From positions 22,635-86,634 of the forward strand of contig FLQS01000022.1 in NCBI GenBank assembly GCA_900078375.1: DNA of 64,000 bases. The letters run 5' to 3'. Position 1 is the stretch's first letter, and each line of letters opens with the position of its first letter. Positions 26,881-36,173 of this stretch are shown here, one piece after another. The notes under the pieces are model-generated. The model did no database searches. It worked only from the letters and a program-made list of their open reading frames with translations, and was not told the DNA's origin. The DNA is from an uncultured Mycobacterium sp. (GTDB lineage: Bacteria; Actinomycetota; Actinomycetes; Mycobacteriales; Mycobacteriaceae). Position numbers and translations under genes: made by a program.

Positions 26881-28416
26881 ATGTCCGTCCTCACGCCGCA
26901 GCGAGTCAGGCCCGTCGCCGTCCTCGCGGTAGTCCTGGTGGCCGCGCTGGCCATCAACGTTGAGACCACGATCGTCAATGTCGCTCTGCCAACGCTGAAT
27001 TCGTCGCTCGGGGCGTCCACGAAGGCTCTGCAATGGATCGTCGACGCCTACAACCTGGCGTTCGCCGCGCTGGTGCTGGCCGGCGGCACAGTCGGTGACC
27101 GGTTCGGCCGCCGCGGCACCCTCATCGCCGGCCTCACCCTGTTCGCGCTCAGCAGTGTCGGCGCCGCCCTGTGCACCTCGACCGGACCGCTGATCGGCAT
27201 GCGGCTGGTGATGGGTGTGGCATCGGCGCTGATCTTCCCCACCACGCTGGCGATCATCACCGATACGTTCCGTGATCCGCGACAGCGCGCGGCCGCCATC
27301 GGAATCTGGGGGGCGGTCACCGGCCTCGGCGTCGCGATCGGGCCCATCCTCGGCGGGGCGTTGCTGGAGGGATTCTGGTGGGGCAGCCTGTTTCTCGCGT
27401 TGGCACCGATCGCGCTGGCCGCCGCACTGGCCGCACCGTTCGTTGTTCCGGGCGCCGCCCCCGACCGGCAGAACCGGCTGGACCCGGGTGGACTCGGACT
27501 GTCGGTGGTCATGCTGGGCGCGCTGGTCTACACCATCATCGAAGCCCCGGATCGCGGCTGGGCCAGCGCACCGACGCTCGGCGGCTTCGCCCTCGCTCTG
27601 GTCGCCGCGGTGGGCTTCGCCTGGTGGGAACGCCGCCAACGCGATCCGTTGATCGATGTCAGCCTGTTCACCAACCTGCGGTTCAGCGCCGCCAGCGGTG
27701 CGGTGACAGTCGCGTTCTTCGCCCTGTTCGGGTTCATCTTCCTGATCACCCAGTTCATGCAGCTGCTGCAGGGCAACAGCGCGCTGCAGACCGGGGTGCG
27801 TATTCTGCCCGTTGCGCTGTCCATCGCCGTCGGCTCGATCCTCGGCACCCGGCTGGCTGTGACCCAGATCGGCACCAAAGTCGTTGTCTTCGTTGGCCTT
27901 CTGTTGCTGGCCGCATCGTTCGGATGGATCGCGGCAAGCGACCTGAGCGTCACGTACCCAACGATGGCGATGCAGATGGTGCTGCTCGGCGGCGGGCTCG
28001 GGCTCACCACGGCACCAGCAACCGACTCGATCATGGGGGTGGTGCGGCCCGAGCAGGCCGGCGCGGGGTCGGCCGTCAACGATGCCACCCGCCAGGTGGG
28101 CGGCACTCTCGGCGTCGCCGTGATCGGCAGCATTTTCTCGACGCTCTACATCCGGCACCTGGCCGACAGCCAGGCGCTGGGCGCCATGCCGGCCCCGGCG
28201 CAATCCGTGGCGCGGGAAGGCCTGGCCCAGGGCCTTGCGGTGTCCGCGCAGGCACCCCCACCGATTGCCGGTGCGGTGCGCGGTGCCGTCGACAACGCGT
28301 TCCTGGCCGGCCTGCAGGCCGGGTGCCTGACCGCCGCCGCGGTCTGCCTCGCCGGTGCGGTGTTCGTGCTGGCAGTGCTGCCCGCCCACCCGAGAACAGC
28401 ATTACCCGAATCTTAG
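26881..28416 (+). CDS. MFS multidrug efflux transporter, DHA2 (EmrB/QacA) family
   Basis: A 511-residue transporter with about fourteen predicted membrane helices, the DHA2 pattern. The signature motifs are VNVALPTLNSSLG in helix 1, GDRFGRRGTLIAG (motif A) after helix 2, and the motif C-like segment GVAIGPILGG. It exports drugs or other small molecules using the proton gradient. I chose the ATG at 26881 with AAGGG 7 bp upstream over a TTG two codons earlier. The TetR gene and its three sites precede it. The stop codon lies in the loop of a strong hairpin. Confidence 0.92.
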   Translation: MSVLTPQRVRPVAVLAVVLVAALAINVETTIVNVALPTLNSSLGASTKALQWIVDAYNLAFAALVLAGGTVGDRFGRRGTLIAGLTLFALSSVGAALCTSTGPLIGMRLVMGVASALIFPTTLAIITDTFRDPRQRAAAIGIWGAVTGLGVAIGPILGGALLEGFWWGSLFLALAPIALAAALAAPFVVPGAAPDRQNRLDPGGLGLSVVMLGALVYTIIEAPDRGWASAPTLGGFALALVAAVGFAWWERRQRDPLIDVSLFTNLRFSAASGAVTVAFFALFGFIFLITQFMQLLQGNSALQTGVRILPVALSIAVGSILGTRLAVTQIGTKVVVFVGLLLLAASFGWIAASDLSVTYPTMAMQMVLLGGGLGLTTAPATDSIMGVVRPEQAGAGSAVNDATRQVGGTLGVAVIGSIFSTLYIRHLADSQALGAMPAPAQSVAREGLAQGLAVSAQAPPPIAGAVRGAVDNAFLAGLQAGCLTAAAVCLAGAVFVLAVLPAHPRTALPES

Positions 28417-28424
28417 GATTCGGG
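28405..28424 (+). terminator. Hairpin at the end of the MFS gene
   Basis: CCCGAATC-TTAG-GATTCGGG, perfect 8-bp arms with a 4-base loop that contains the last base of a codon and the stop TAG. It lacks a following U-run, as mycobacterial terminators often do. It separates the pump from the small gene downstream. Confidence 0.55.
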
Positions 28425-28439
28425 TGACCGAAACCGCGG

Positions 28440-28445
28440 TATAGT
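28440..28445 (+). promoter_or_regulatory. -10 element of the small membrane protein gene
   Basis: TATAGT, near-consensus, 6 bp before the ATG at 28452. This spacing puts the transcription start at or next to the start codon, so a leaderless mRNA is expected. Confidence 0.5.
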
Positions 28446-28451
28446 CGACCC

Positions 28452-28649
28452 ATGACGAGCATGGACCTGGTGCAGATCGCGGGCGTACCGTGGCCGCGCT
28501 ACAAGCTCGTCGCGCTGGCACTCGGCCTGATCGTGTTCGTCGTGGTCGGCCTGGTCACGGTGAGCGCCGCGCCGGCTGTACTGCTGGCCGCGGGCACGTC
28601 GACAGTGGTGTGGCTGGCGTTCGGCCTGCGCCGTCCGCGCCGCCGCTAA
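28452..28649 (+). CDS. Small membrane protein, unknown function
   Basis: A 65-residue protein with two predicted helices (KLVALALGLIVFVVVGLVTV and then APAVLLAAGTSTVVWLAFGL) and a basic tail RRPRRR. The charge pattern suggests the tail is cytosolic. It probably has its own leaderless promoter and overlaps the convergent SRPBCC gene by 4 bp. I do not recognise a family. The chance that such a short frame is coding is raised by the promoter fit and the two clean helices. Confidence 0.6.
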   Translation: MTSMDLVQIAGVPWPRYKLVALALGLIVFVVVGLVTVSAAPAVLLAAGTSTVVWLAFGLRRPRRR

Positions 28650-29065
28650 CGCTCCAGAATTCGTTTCAGGGTCGCCAGGTCGGCCTTCACCGCCGCCGCG
28701 TCGGCCGCGTAATCGTCATCGGACATCTCGGGCCTGCGCCGCAGCGTGAACACGACCTCGCACCAGTCCTTGCCGGCAGGCACCACCCGCAGCGGGTTGA
28801 ACACCGGCTCGCCGGACGGCAGATTGACCACGTGGTCGAGCACCCCGAGATCGTTGGCCGGGGTGAATTCGATGGTGATCTCCCCCATCGGTGACTGAGC
28901 CACCCAGGTGTCGCCGACCCGGGTCAGCTCGCTCTGGGCCAGGCCAGCCGCCCACTCGGGCAAGTGCGCCGGATCGGCCGCATAGCGGTAGACGTCGATC
29001 GCCGAGCGATTGATCCACGCGCTGAGGTGCTGGGACTCGTTCGCAGAGTCGACAGAATCGTTCAT
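28646..29065 (-). CDS. SRPBCC (START-like) family protein
   Basis: A 139-residue protein with the helix-grip pattern: ISAWINRSAIDVYRYAADPAHLPEW-like opening (the window reads HLSAWINRSAIDVYRYAAD), a central set of strands and a long C-terminal helix AAAVKADLATLKRILER. Such proteins bind lipids, polyketides or other hydrophobic ligands, and the ligand here is unknown. I start at the second ATG (MNDSVDSAN) because three extra codons upstream have no support. It lies 10 bp after the merR gene in the same direction and may be co-transcribed with it. Confidence 0.75.
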   Translation of the reverse strand: MNDSVDSANESQHLSAWINRSAIDVYRYAADPAHLPEWAAGLAQSELTRVGDTWVAQSPMGEITIEFTPANDLGVLDHVVNLPSGEPVFNPLRVVPAGKDWCEVVFTLRRRPEMSDDDYAADAAAVKADLATLKRILER

Positions 29066-29075
29066 GGGTCCCACG

Positions 29076-29414
29076 TTACTGACACGCCATCGCCCATTCG
29101 ATGATTCCCCGCGCCCGCGCCAAAGTCGCCATCTGCGTATCGATCTCGACGAGCTTGGCTTGCGCCAGCGCTCGACTGGCCGGCCGCCCTGGTGCGTCGT
29201 CGTCGAGCAGGACGGCGATTTCGTCGAGGGTGAACCCGGCTGCCTTGCACAACCCGATCACCTCGAGCCTGGTCAACACCGCGTCGTCATAGCGGCGCTG
29301 CCCGCCGGCGCGCGACGGCGGCGTGAGCAGGCCGATCTTCTCGTAATACCGCAGCGTGGTCGGGGCGACGTCGGTGCGGCGCGCCACCTCGCCGATACTC
29401 AGCGCACTGCTCAT
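29076..29414 (-). CDS. MerR-family transcriptional regulator
   Basis: A 112-residue MerR-type regulator: winged helix (LSIGEVARRTDVAPTTLRYY, then EKIGLLTP), followed by a dimer helix (residues about 80-105). It has no Cys pair for metal or Fe-S binding apart from a single Cys in GLCKAAG, so it is not a SoxR or metal sensor. I choose the ATG with GGAAGG five bases upstream. It faces a PPOX enzyme gene across a promoter with a MerR-type palindrome, so it probably activates that gene by DNA distortion. The inducer is unknown. Confidence 0.85.
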   Translation of the reverse strand: MSSALSIGEVARRTDVAPTTLRYYEKIGLLTPPSRAGGQRRYDDAVLTRLEVIGLCKAAGFTLDEIAVLLDDDAPGRPASRALAQAKLVEIDTQMATLARARGIIEWAMACQ

Positions 29415-29436
29415 GCTCACCTTCCACCCGCAATGC

Positions 29437-29469
29437 TTGACTTGGAGCCAACTCCAAGTTCTTCACTGT
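29437..29469 (+). promoter_or_regulatory. MerR-type promoter of the PPOX gene
   Basis: TTGACT (29437-29442) is the -35. The dyad ACTTGGAG-CCAA-CTCCAAGT (29440-29459) fills the spacer, as in MerR-regulated promoters with lengthened spacing. A weak -10 such as TTCACT or CACTGT follows 19-21 bp after the -35. The PPOX start codon at 29474 is so close that a leaderless or very short leader mRNA is likely. Confidence 0.65.
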
Positions 29470-29473
29470 AGCC

Positions 29474-29908
29474 ATGGACTCCCTGCCTGCCAGCCGCTAC
29501 GCCCTGCTGCGGAGCTACCGCCGCGACGGCCGCCCCGTCGACACCCCGATCTGGTTTCACTTGGACGGGACCACGCTGGTGTTCCGCACCAAGATCGGCC
29601 CCAAAACGAAGCGGATGACGAACGATCCGCGCGTCGAACTACGGGTGTGCGACTACAAAGGCCGGGTCCCCGACGCCGCCCCCACCGTCACCGGGCGGGC
29701 CGTGGTCCTATCCGGCGAGGACGCCGAACGGGCCAACCGGCAACTGCACACCAGGTACGGCTGGCAGTACAACCTCGTTCCGCTTCTGCACCTGCCCGGC
29801 GTCAAGAACGTCGACGCCAGCCTGCCGTGGCGGGAGAAGTGGCAGCGCCTGCGCAACCCGAACCTCTGGCCGGGCAGTGCGATCGTGCGGGTGGACCTAG
29901 CCGCCTAG
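29474..29908 (+). CDS. PPOX-class F420-dependent oxidoreductase-like protein
   Basis: A 144-residue split-barrel protein: [20 protein letters not shown] at the start, then [18 protein letters not shown] and [12 protein letters not shown]. This is the mycobacterial F420/flavin-binding PPOX layout, with KTKR in the cofactor-phosphate region. Members reduce quinones, biliverdin or nitroaromatic compounds; the substrate here is unknown. It is divergent from the MerR gene and probably under its control. Its end overlaps the convergent dnaE1 end by 12 bp. Confidence 0.8.
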   Translation: MDSLPASRYALLRSYRRDGRPVDTPIWFHLDGTTLVFRTKIGPKTKRMTNDPRVELRVCDYKGRVPDAAPTVTGRAVVLSGEDAERANRQLHTRYGWQYNLVPLLHLPGVKNVDASLPWREKWQRLRNPNLWPGSAIVRVDLAA

Positions 29909-32900
29909 GCAGCCGGGGCCCAGCAGCGCCTTCAAATCACCCATCAGCGCCGAGGACGGCGTCACCCGCAGCGACTGGTCGAGTTCCAGTGTGGTGATGC
30001 GATCGCCGCTGATCAGCCGCAGGTGCACCTGCGAGGTGCCGGGATGGCGGGCCAGCACCTGCTTGAGCGCGGTGACCTTGTCGATGGTGCACTGCCGGGT
30101 GGGCAGGCTCACCGCAACCGGCCGGTCCACCTGCGCGTTCGAAAAGTCTGGTACCACAAGCTCGTTGGCGATCAAGGAGATCCGGTCGTCCTGGATACGA
30201 ACCTTGCCGCCGACGAGCACCACCGCGTCGTCGGCGATCTCGGCGCCGAACATCGTATACGTCTGCGGGAAGAACATCACCTCGATACCGCCGGTGAGGT
30301 CTTCCAACTGCGCTGAGGCCCAGGGCATCCCGTTCTTGTTGACCCGCCGGTTGACACCGGCCAGGATGCCACCGACCCGCACCTGGGTGTCGTTGGCGAC
30401 GTCACCGGCGAGGATGCCCGGGATCTGGGTGTCCACCTGCGCGGCGAGCAGGTGTGCCACGCCGTTGAGCGGATGTCCGGAGACGTACAGCCCCAGCATC
30501 TCCCGCTCGAGGGCGAGCTTGTGCTTGTCGTCCCATTCCTCGTCGGGCACGCGGATGGTGAATGCAGAGTCCCCAGCATCGCCATCAACATCATCCGAGC
30601 CACCGCCGAACAAGTCGAACTGGCCGATCGCCTCGGCTTTCTTGGTGCCCAGCACTGAGTCGACAGCGTCGGTGTGGATCAGGAACAGGCCCTTGCGAGG
30701 ATGATTCAGCGAGTCGAAAGCCCCTGCCTTGACCAAGGATTCGGTGACCTTCTTGTTGCAGGCCGAGATGTCGATCTTGTTCAGGTAGTCCGAGAAATCG
30801 GTGAACTTGCCCTTGTCGGTGCGGGTGGCGACCAGCGAGCTGACCACGTTGGCACCGACGTTGCGGACAGCGCCCAGCCCGAACCGGATGTCGTTGCCCA
30901 CCGAGGCGAAGTTCTGCACCGACTCGTTGACGTCGGGTGGCAGCACGGTGATGCCGAGGCGACGGCAGTCCGCTAGATAGACCGCGGCCTTGTCCTTGTC
31001 GTCACCGACCGACGTGAGCAGGCCGGCCATGTATTCGGCCGGGAAGTTGGCCTTGAGATACGCGGTCCAGTAGGACACCAGCCCGTAGCCGGCGGCGTGC
31101 GATTTGTTGAACGCGTAGCCGGCGAACGGCAGGATGGTGTCCCACAACGCTTTCACGGCTTTCTCGGAGAAGCCGTTGGCGGTCATCCCCTCCTTGAAGC
31201 CCTGATACTCGGCCTCGAGGACCTCAAGCTTCTTCTTGCCCATGGCTTTTCGCAGCGCATCGGCCTTACCCATCGAGTAGGAGGCGACCTTCTGCGCGAT
31301 GAGCATGATCTGCTCTTGGTAGACGATCAGGCCGTGGGTCTCGGAGAGGATCTCCTTGAGCGGTTCCTCCAGCTCCGGGTGGATCGGCTTGATCGCCTGC
31401 CGGTTGTTCTTGCGGTCGGCGTAGTCGTTGTGGGCGTTCATGCCCATCGGGCCTGGCCGGTACAACGCCAGCACGGCGACGATGTCGTTGAACTCGGTGG
31501 GCTGCATGCGGCGCAGCAGATCCCGCATCGGGCCGCCGTCGAGCTGGAACACACCCAAGGTATCGCCGCGCCCCAGCAGTTCATAGGCCTTGGGGTCGTC
31601 GAGCGGCAACGCGTCGAGATCCAGGTCGATACCGCGGTTGGCTTTGATGTTCTCGATGCAGTCGCCGATGATCGTCAGGTTCCGCAGTCCGAGGAAGTCC
31701 ATTTTCAGCAGGCCGATGGCCTCACACGACGGGTAGTCCCAGCCGGTGATGATCGCGCCATCCTGCGGCCGCCGCCACAGCGGAATCGCCTCGATGAGCG
31801 GCTCGGAACTCATGATCACCGCACACGCGTGCACGCCCGCATTGCGGACCAGGCCCTCCAGGCCACGCGCGGTTTCGTAGATGGTGCGCACGTCGGGATC
31901 GGTGTCGATCAGGCCGCGAACCTCGGCGGCCTCCTTGTACCGCTCGTGATTCGGGTCGGTGATGCCCGACAGCGGGATGTCCTTGGCCATGATCGGCGGC
32001 GGCAGCGCCTTGGTGATCCGGTCGGCTATCGCGAAGCCCGGCTGGCCGTAGTGGACACGCGCCGAATCCTTCAGTGCCGCTTTGGTCTTGATGGTGCCGA
32101 AGGTGATGACCTGGGCGACCCGGTCGCTACCCCACTTCTCGGCGGCGTAACGCACCATCTCACCGCGGCGCCGGTCGTCGAAGTCGATATCGATATCGGG
32201 GGCAGACGGACGTTCCGGGTTGAGGAAGCGCTCGAACAGCAGCCCGTGCGGGATCGGGTCGATGTTGGTGATGCCCAGCGCGTAGGCCACCAGCGAGCCG
32301 GCCGCCGATCCGCGGCCGGGCCCCACCCGGATGTCGATGGAGCGCGCGTAGTTGATCAGGTCGGCCACGATCAGAAAGTACGACGGGAAACCCTTGCCGC
32401 AGATGACGCCGATCTCGAAGCTCGCGCGCTCGGTGTACTCGGGCGGCACCGCATCCGGAAAACGCCGCCGCAGACCGGCTTCGACCTCGTGGCGCAGCCA
32501 GCTGCCCTGATCGTGGCCCTCGGGCACCGGGAAGATCGGCATCCGGTCGGTCGGGGCCCACACGTCGGCGTAGGACTGCACCCGCTCGCCGATCAGCAAC
32601 GTCGAGTCACAGGCCTCGGGGACCTCGGCGTCCCACAGGGCGCGCATCTCGGCGGCCGACTTCAGGAAGTAGCCGTCACCGTCGAACTTGAACCGGTTGG
32701 GGTCTGAGAGCGTCTTGCCGGTCTGGATGCACAGCAGCGCTTCGTGGTTGTGCGACGCATCGCGGGTCACGTAGTGGCAGTCGTTGGTGGCCAGCGCCGG
32801 GATGCCGAGCTTGCGGCCGACCTCCAGCAGGCCCTCGCGGACCCGGCGCTCGATCGACAGCCCGTGGTCCATCAGTTCCAGGAAATAGTTCTCCGGCCCG

Positions 32901-33457
32901 AAGATCTCCCGCCACTTGGCCGCCGACTCCAGCGCCTCCTTCTCGTGGCCCAGCCGCAACCGGGTCTGCACCTCACCGGACGGGCAGCCGGTGGTGGCGA
33001 TGATGCCCGAGGCATGCTCGGCGATGATCTCGGCGTCCATCCGCGACCACTTGCCGAGCTGACCCTCGAACGAGGCCAGCGTCGACAGTTTGAACAGGTT
33101 GCGCAGGCCGGTGGCGTTCTCGGCGACCATCGTCATGTGGGTGTACGAGCCGCTACCCGACACGTCGTCGCTCTTCTGGCCCGGGTCGCCCCACAGGATG
33201 CGCCGGGTGTCAAACCGCGAACCAGGCGCGATGTAGGCCTCGACGCCGATGATCGGTTTGATGCCGACCTTGGTGGCCGCGTTGTAGAACTCGCTGGCCC
33301 CGAACATGTTTCCGTGGTCGGTCATGCCGATGGCGGACATCCCGAGGCGCTGCGCCTCGGCGAACATGGGCGTGATCTTCGCGGCACCGTCGAGCATCGA
33401 GTACTCGGTGTGGTTGTGCAGATGCACAAAAGACCCGGCAGGAGTTCCGTTACCCAT
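29897..33457 (-). CDS. dnaE1: DNA polymerase III alpha subunit DnaE1
   Basis: The replicative polymerase. The 1186-residue protein starts with a PHP domain ([24 protein letters not shown]), which in mycobacteria carries the proofreading exonuclease. The polymerase core has the catalytic aspartates in PDIDIDFDD near residue 424, then fingers, a tandem HhH and an OB-fold region (about 1000-1090, [17 protein letters not shown]). Length matches M. tuberculosis DnaE1. Transcribed alone by position; flanked by convergent PPOX and divergent DUF202 genes. Confidence 0.97.
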   Translation of the reverse strand: MGNGTPAGSFVHLHNHTEYSMLDGAAKITPMFAEAQRLGMSAIGMTDHGNMFGASEFYNAATKVGIKPIIGVEAYIAPGSRFDTRRILWGDPGQKSDDVSGSGSYTHMTMVAENATGLRNLFKLSTLASFEGQLGKWSRMDAEIIAEHASGIIATTGCPSGEVQTRLRLGHEKEALESAAKWREIFGPENYFLELMDHGLSIERRVREGLLEVGRKLGIPALATNDCHYVTRDASHNHEALLCIQTGKTLSDPNRFKFDGDGYFLKSAAEMRALWDAEVPEACDSTLLIGERVQSYADVWAPTDRMPIFPVPEGHDQGSWLRHEVEAGLRRRFPDAVPPEYTERASFEIGVICGKGFPSYFLIVADLINYARSIDIRVGPGRGSAAGSLVAYALGITNIDPIPHGLLFERFLNPERPSAPDIDIDFDDRRRGEMVRYAAEKWGSDRVAQVITFGTIKTKAALKDSARVHYGQPGFAIADRITKALPPPIMAKDIPLSGITDPNHERYKEAAEVRGLIDTDPDVRTIYETARGLEGLVRNAGVHACAVIMSSEPLIEAIPLWRRPQDGAIITGWDYPSCEAIGLLKMDFLGLRNLTIIGDCIENIKANRGIDLDLDALPLDDPKAYELLGRGDTLGVFQLDGGPMRDLLRRMQPTEFNDIVAVLALYRPGPMGMNAHNDYADRKNNRQAIKPIHPELEEPLKEILSETHGLIVYQEQIMLIAQKVASYSMGKADALRKAMGKKKLEVLEAEYQGFKEGMTANGFSEKAVKALWDTILPFAGYAFNKSHAAGYGLVSYWTAYLKANFPAEYMAGLLTSVGDDKDKAAVYLADCRRLGITVLPPDVNESVQNFASVGNDIRFGLGAVRNVGANVVSSLVATRTDKGKFTDFSDYLNKIDISACNKKVTESLVKAGAFDSLNHPRKGLFLIHTDAVDSVLGTKKAEAIGQFDLFGGGSDDVDGDAGDSAFTIRVPDEEWDDKHKLALEREMLGLYVSGHPLNGVAHLLAAQVDTQIPGILAGDVANDTQVRVGGILAGVNRRVNKNGMPWASAQLEDLTGGIEVMFFPQTYTMFGAEIADDAVVLVGGKVRIQDDRISLIANELVVPDFSNAQVDRPVAVSLPTRQCTIDKVTALKQVLARHPGTSQVHLRLISGDRITTLELDQSLRVTPSSALMGDLKALLGPGCLGG

Positions 33458-33581
33458 AGGCCCGTCAGTCTAGAGCCGCGGACCGACAGCCTTCGGCGTG
33501 TCGCGGTACGTGTCCGGCGGGTGGCGGCAATTCTTCACCGATCTCTTTCGCCCACTCAGGCGGCACTGGTAGGCAGAGCGT

Positions 33582-33953
33582 ATGTTCGCGCCCAAACCTC
33601 CGCTGCGCAGCGTGGGCACCGACCCCGACTACCGATTCACGCTGGCCAACGAGCGGACGTTTCTGGCCTGGTTGCGCACCGGACTCGCGCTGCTGGCCGG
33701 GGCCGTCGCGCTGGCCAGCCTGGTCCACGACTTCGGCCCGCGGCCGTTCCGGATCGCCATCACCGTGCTGCTGCTGGTGTTGTCCCTGACCGTCACCGTG
33801 GGGGCCTACCTGCGCTGGGACCGCACCGAACGGGCGCTGCGAGAGCAGCGGCCGCTGCCGACCGATCCCCTGCCGCGAATCATCGTCTCCGGCGTCGGGA
33901 TCGTCATCGCGGCGGCGGCCGTTCTGGTCTATCTCGCCGAGTTCGGCCACTAG
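33582..33953 (+). CDS. DUF202 family membrane protein (YidH-like), first of pair
   Basis: A 123-residue protein with three predicted helices. It opens with the family signature FTLANERTFLAWLRTGLALL and ends in a helix (IIVSGVGIVIAAAAVLVYL). DUF202 proteins are small inner-membrane proteins of unknown role. The next gene, another DUF202 member, begins on the base after its stop. The 124-bp gap to dnaE1 must hold both promoters. Confidence 0.8.
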   Translation: MFAPKPPLRSVGTDPDYRFTLANERTFLAWLRTGLALLAGAVALASLVHDFGPRPFRIAITVLLLVLSLTVTVGAYLRWDRTERALREQRPLPTDPLPRIIVSGVGIVIAAAAVLVYLAEFGH

Positions 33954-34289
33954 ATGGACGATCGGGCACTGCTCGACGCCGCGGGGGTGGCCGAGCGGAC
34001 GGCGCTGGCGTGGCAGCGCACGATCATCGGGGTGCTCGCCGTCGGCGCGCTGGTGGTGCGGTGGAGCATCACCGAGCGATTTCCGCCCTGGCCGGGCGTC
34101 GTGCTGACCGCGCTGGCCGCGCTGGCCGCGCTGATTCTGGTTCGTCAGCGCTATCAACGGGTGCGCGACACCGTGCTCGCCGACCAAACACCGCTGTCGC
34201 GCTATCTGATCCCGGGGGCCACCATCGTCATGATCGTGGTCGTGCTCGGGATCGGCGCGGGCATCCTCATCGAGTACACCCACCTCTAG
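33954..34289 (+). CDS. DUF202 family membrane protein (YidG-like), second of pair
   Basis: A 111-residue paralogue of the previous gene: AERTALAWQRTIIGVLAVGAL is the family motif, followed by two more helices. The pair probably forms a hetero-oligomer in the membrane, as adjacent DUF202 genes are a recurring arrangement. Function unknown. Confidence 0.78.
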   Translation: MDDRALLDAAGVAERTALAWQRTIIGVLAVGALVVRWSITERFPPWPGVVLTALAALAALILVRQRYQRVRDTVLADQTPLSRYLIPGATIVMIVVVLGIGAGILIEYTHL

Positions 34290-34292
34290 GCG

Positions 34293-34889
34293 TCAGGCTT
34301 CGTCCTTCAGCATGCGGGCGATCTCTGCTGCCTGCTCACCCGTCACCTCACCGGAGAGCTGCAACACCTCGCCGTCGATCTTCTCGGTGATCTTCGGTGC
34401 CCACACGACAACACCGGCCCGCACAAAGGCGACCTGCTCGTTGATGTGGGCGGCGGTGTAATCGGCGAACGCGCGCGCCGATTCTTCGGTCATGGTGACC
34501 TGCACGGTCTGCTTGGCGGTCAACGGGTTCAGGAACGAGTCGACATCGGTCAGCTGAATCCGCAACACTTCCGGCCCCAGCTCGTACACCGCCGATTTGA
34601 GGATGTCGCAGATGCGCAGCGGCGCCTCCGGCGGGGTCGGCGGCGGCGGGTCACAATCCCCGGGTCGGATCACGAAGGCACCGCTCACCGGGCGCAGCGC
34701 CAGTGGCTTGATGGTCAACGGGCGCGGGGTGGTCGTCGTCGTGGTGACCATCGCCGTGTCGGACTGCTTGTCGAACAGCACCCCCGGAGTCAGCAGCACC
34801 CCGAGCACCGGAACCACGATCGCCACCGACGCCAACACGGCGATGATCGCGATCCTGATCCGTCGGCTGCGTTGAGAGTTGTCGGTCAT
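34293..34889 (-). CDS. Membrane-anchored protein with SecD P1-like domain
   Basis: A 198-residue protein. An N-terminal basic segment and one helix (RIAIIAVLASVAIVVPVLGV) anchor it, with the rest outside. A Thr/Pro linker (about 48-60) leads to a domain resembling the P1 head of SecD (VQVTMTEESARAFADYTAAH, then VAFVRAGVVVWAPKI, and GEVTGEQAAEIARML at the end). SecD uses this domain to handle emerging preproteins, but this protein lacks the SecD membrane part. Its role is therefore unknown. It converges on the DUF202 pair with a 3-bp gap. Confidence 0.7.
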   Translation of the reverse strand: MTDNSQRSRRIRIAIIAVLASVAIVVPVLGVLLTPGVLFDKQSDTAMVTTTTTTPRPLTIKPLALRPVSGAFVIRPGDCDPPPPTPPEAPLRICDILKSAVYELGPEVLRIQLTDVDSFLNPLTAKQTVQVTMTEESARAFADYTAAHINEQVAFVRAGVVVWAPKITEKIDGEVLQLSGEVTGEQAAEIARMLKDEA

Positions 34890-34928
34890 GCGCTCCTCGA
34901 TCGGCGACGAACGTGCTGACCCGTGAAG

Positions 34929-36173
34929 CTACCCGAACCCGCGGCGCCGCTCAGGCCCGGCCTTCGCGACCTCGCGCGGCGCGTCCTTGATGCCGAACCG
35001 GGCGAAGACCATTGCGCCCAGGGCGACCAGAGTCAACAGCGCCAGGCCGATACCGTAGCCGGGCAGCAGCAGCTCGTAGGTGGCACCCATGACCAGCGGC
35101 GGAAAGTAGCCGCCGAGCCCGCCGGCCGCGCCGACCAGGCCGGTCACGCTGCCCACCCGTTCCGGCGGGGCCAGCCGGGCAACCCACGCGAACACTCCAC
35201 CCGTGCCCAGGCCCAGGAAGAACGCGAGACCGACGAAGTCGACACCGGCCGGCCATTCCAGCGGCGGCTGGAAGGCGACCACTGCAGCAAGCACCGCGGT
35301 ACCCAGCAGTGCGATGCTGACGACGGTGCGGGGGCCGATCCGATCCGACAGAATGCCGCCGATCGGCCGTGCGATAACGGCCGCGATCGCGAATCCGGCG
35401 GTGCGGGTGCCAGCGCCGGCGAGATCGAACGAGTAGACGTCCTTCAGATAGGTGGGCAGGTAGGTGGAGAAGGCCACGAACCCGCCGAAGACCACCCCGT
35501 AGAGCAGCGACATCCGCCAGGTGACCGGCAGCTTCAGCGCCGCACGCAGTTTCGGCAGCACGGGGTCGGTGTTGGGCACGTATTTCGGCGAGTTGCGCAT
35601 CCCGAACCAGCACAGCGCCGCGGTGGCGACCAGCGCGACCGCGAGAATGACGTGGGTGGTGGTGTAGCCGAACCACGCGACGAATCGCGGAGTGAACGCC
35701 GATGACAGCGCGGTGCCGCCCATCCCGGCCCCGAAGACTCCGGTGGCGAACCCGCGCCGGCTGGGTCGGTACCACTGATTGACGAACGGGATACCGATCG
35801 CGAAGGTGGTTCCGGCCAGGCCAAGGAAGAAGCCGAACACCAGCATCAAGGCGAACGAGCCGGCGTTGCCTGCGACGGCGACCAACAGGACCAGCGGTGC
35901 GGTGGCCGCGGTGATGATCGGGAACATCAGGCGGCCGCCGTAACGATCGGTGAGCGCGCCCACCGGAATCCGCCCGACCGCCCCGACCAACACCGGGGTG
36001 GCTACCAACAGCGCTTTCTGGTTGCTGTTCAGGTGCATGTCCTGGGCATAGCGAACGGCCAGCGGGCCGACGATGTTCCACGCCCAGAACGTCACCGCGA
36101 ACGCCCATGTCGCCAGGGCCAGATTGCGCCCCCGTCCGGGGAGGTCGCCGTCGTCGACGCCAGGTGCGTTCAT
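34929..36173 (-). CDS. narK: Nitrate/nitrite antiporter NarK (respiratory locus)
   Basis: A 414-residue MFS nitrate-nitrite porter with twelve helices: TFWAWNIVGPLAVRYAQDM in helix 1, DRYGGRLMFPI after helix 2, GFFLGLAGTTFAIGIPF in helix 5 carrying the porter signature. It is shorter than the NarK at 20571 and differs clearly in sequence, so it is a separate paralogue. Its ATG overlaps the narI stop by 4 bp; it ends the narGHJI-narK operon and probably exchanges external nitrate for nitrite made by NarG. Confidence 0.92.
   Translation of the reverse strand: MNAPGVDDGDLPGRGRNLALATWAFAVTFWAWNIVGPLAVRYAQDMHLNSNQKALLVATPVLVGAVGRIPVGALTDRYGGRLMFPIITAATAPLVLLVAVAGNAGSFALMLVFGFFLGLAGTTFAIGIPFVNQWYRPSRRGFATGVFGAGMGGTALSSAFTPRFVAWFGYTTTHVILAVALVATAALCWFGMRNSPKYVPNTDPVLPKLRAALKLPVTWRMSLLYGVVFGGFVAFSTYLPTYLKDVYSFDLAGAGTRTAGFAIAAVIARPIGGILSDRIGPRTVVSIALLGTAVLAAVVAFQPPLEWPAGVDFVGLAFFLGLGTGGVFAWVARLAPPERVGSVTGLVGAAGGLGGYFPPLVMGATYELLLPGYGIGLALLTLVALGAMVFARFGIKDAPREVAKAGPERRRGFG

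Noticed and set aside
31097..32707. 536-codon plus-strand frame opposite dnaE1
   Set aside because: dnaE1 is certain on the minus strand; the opposing frame has no family features.
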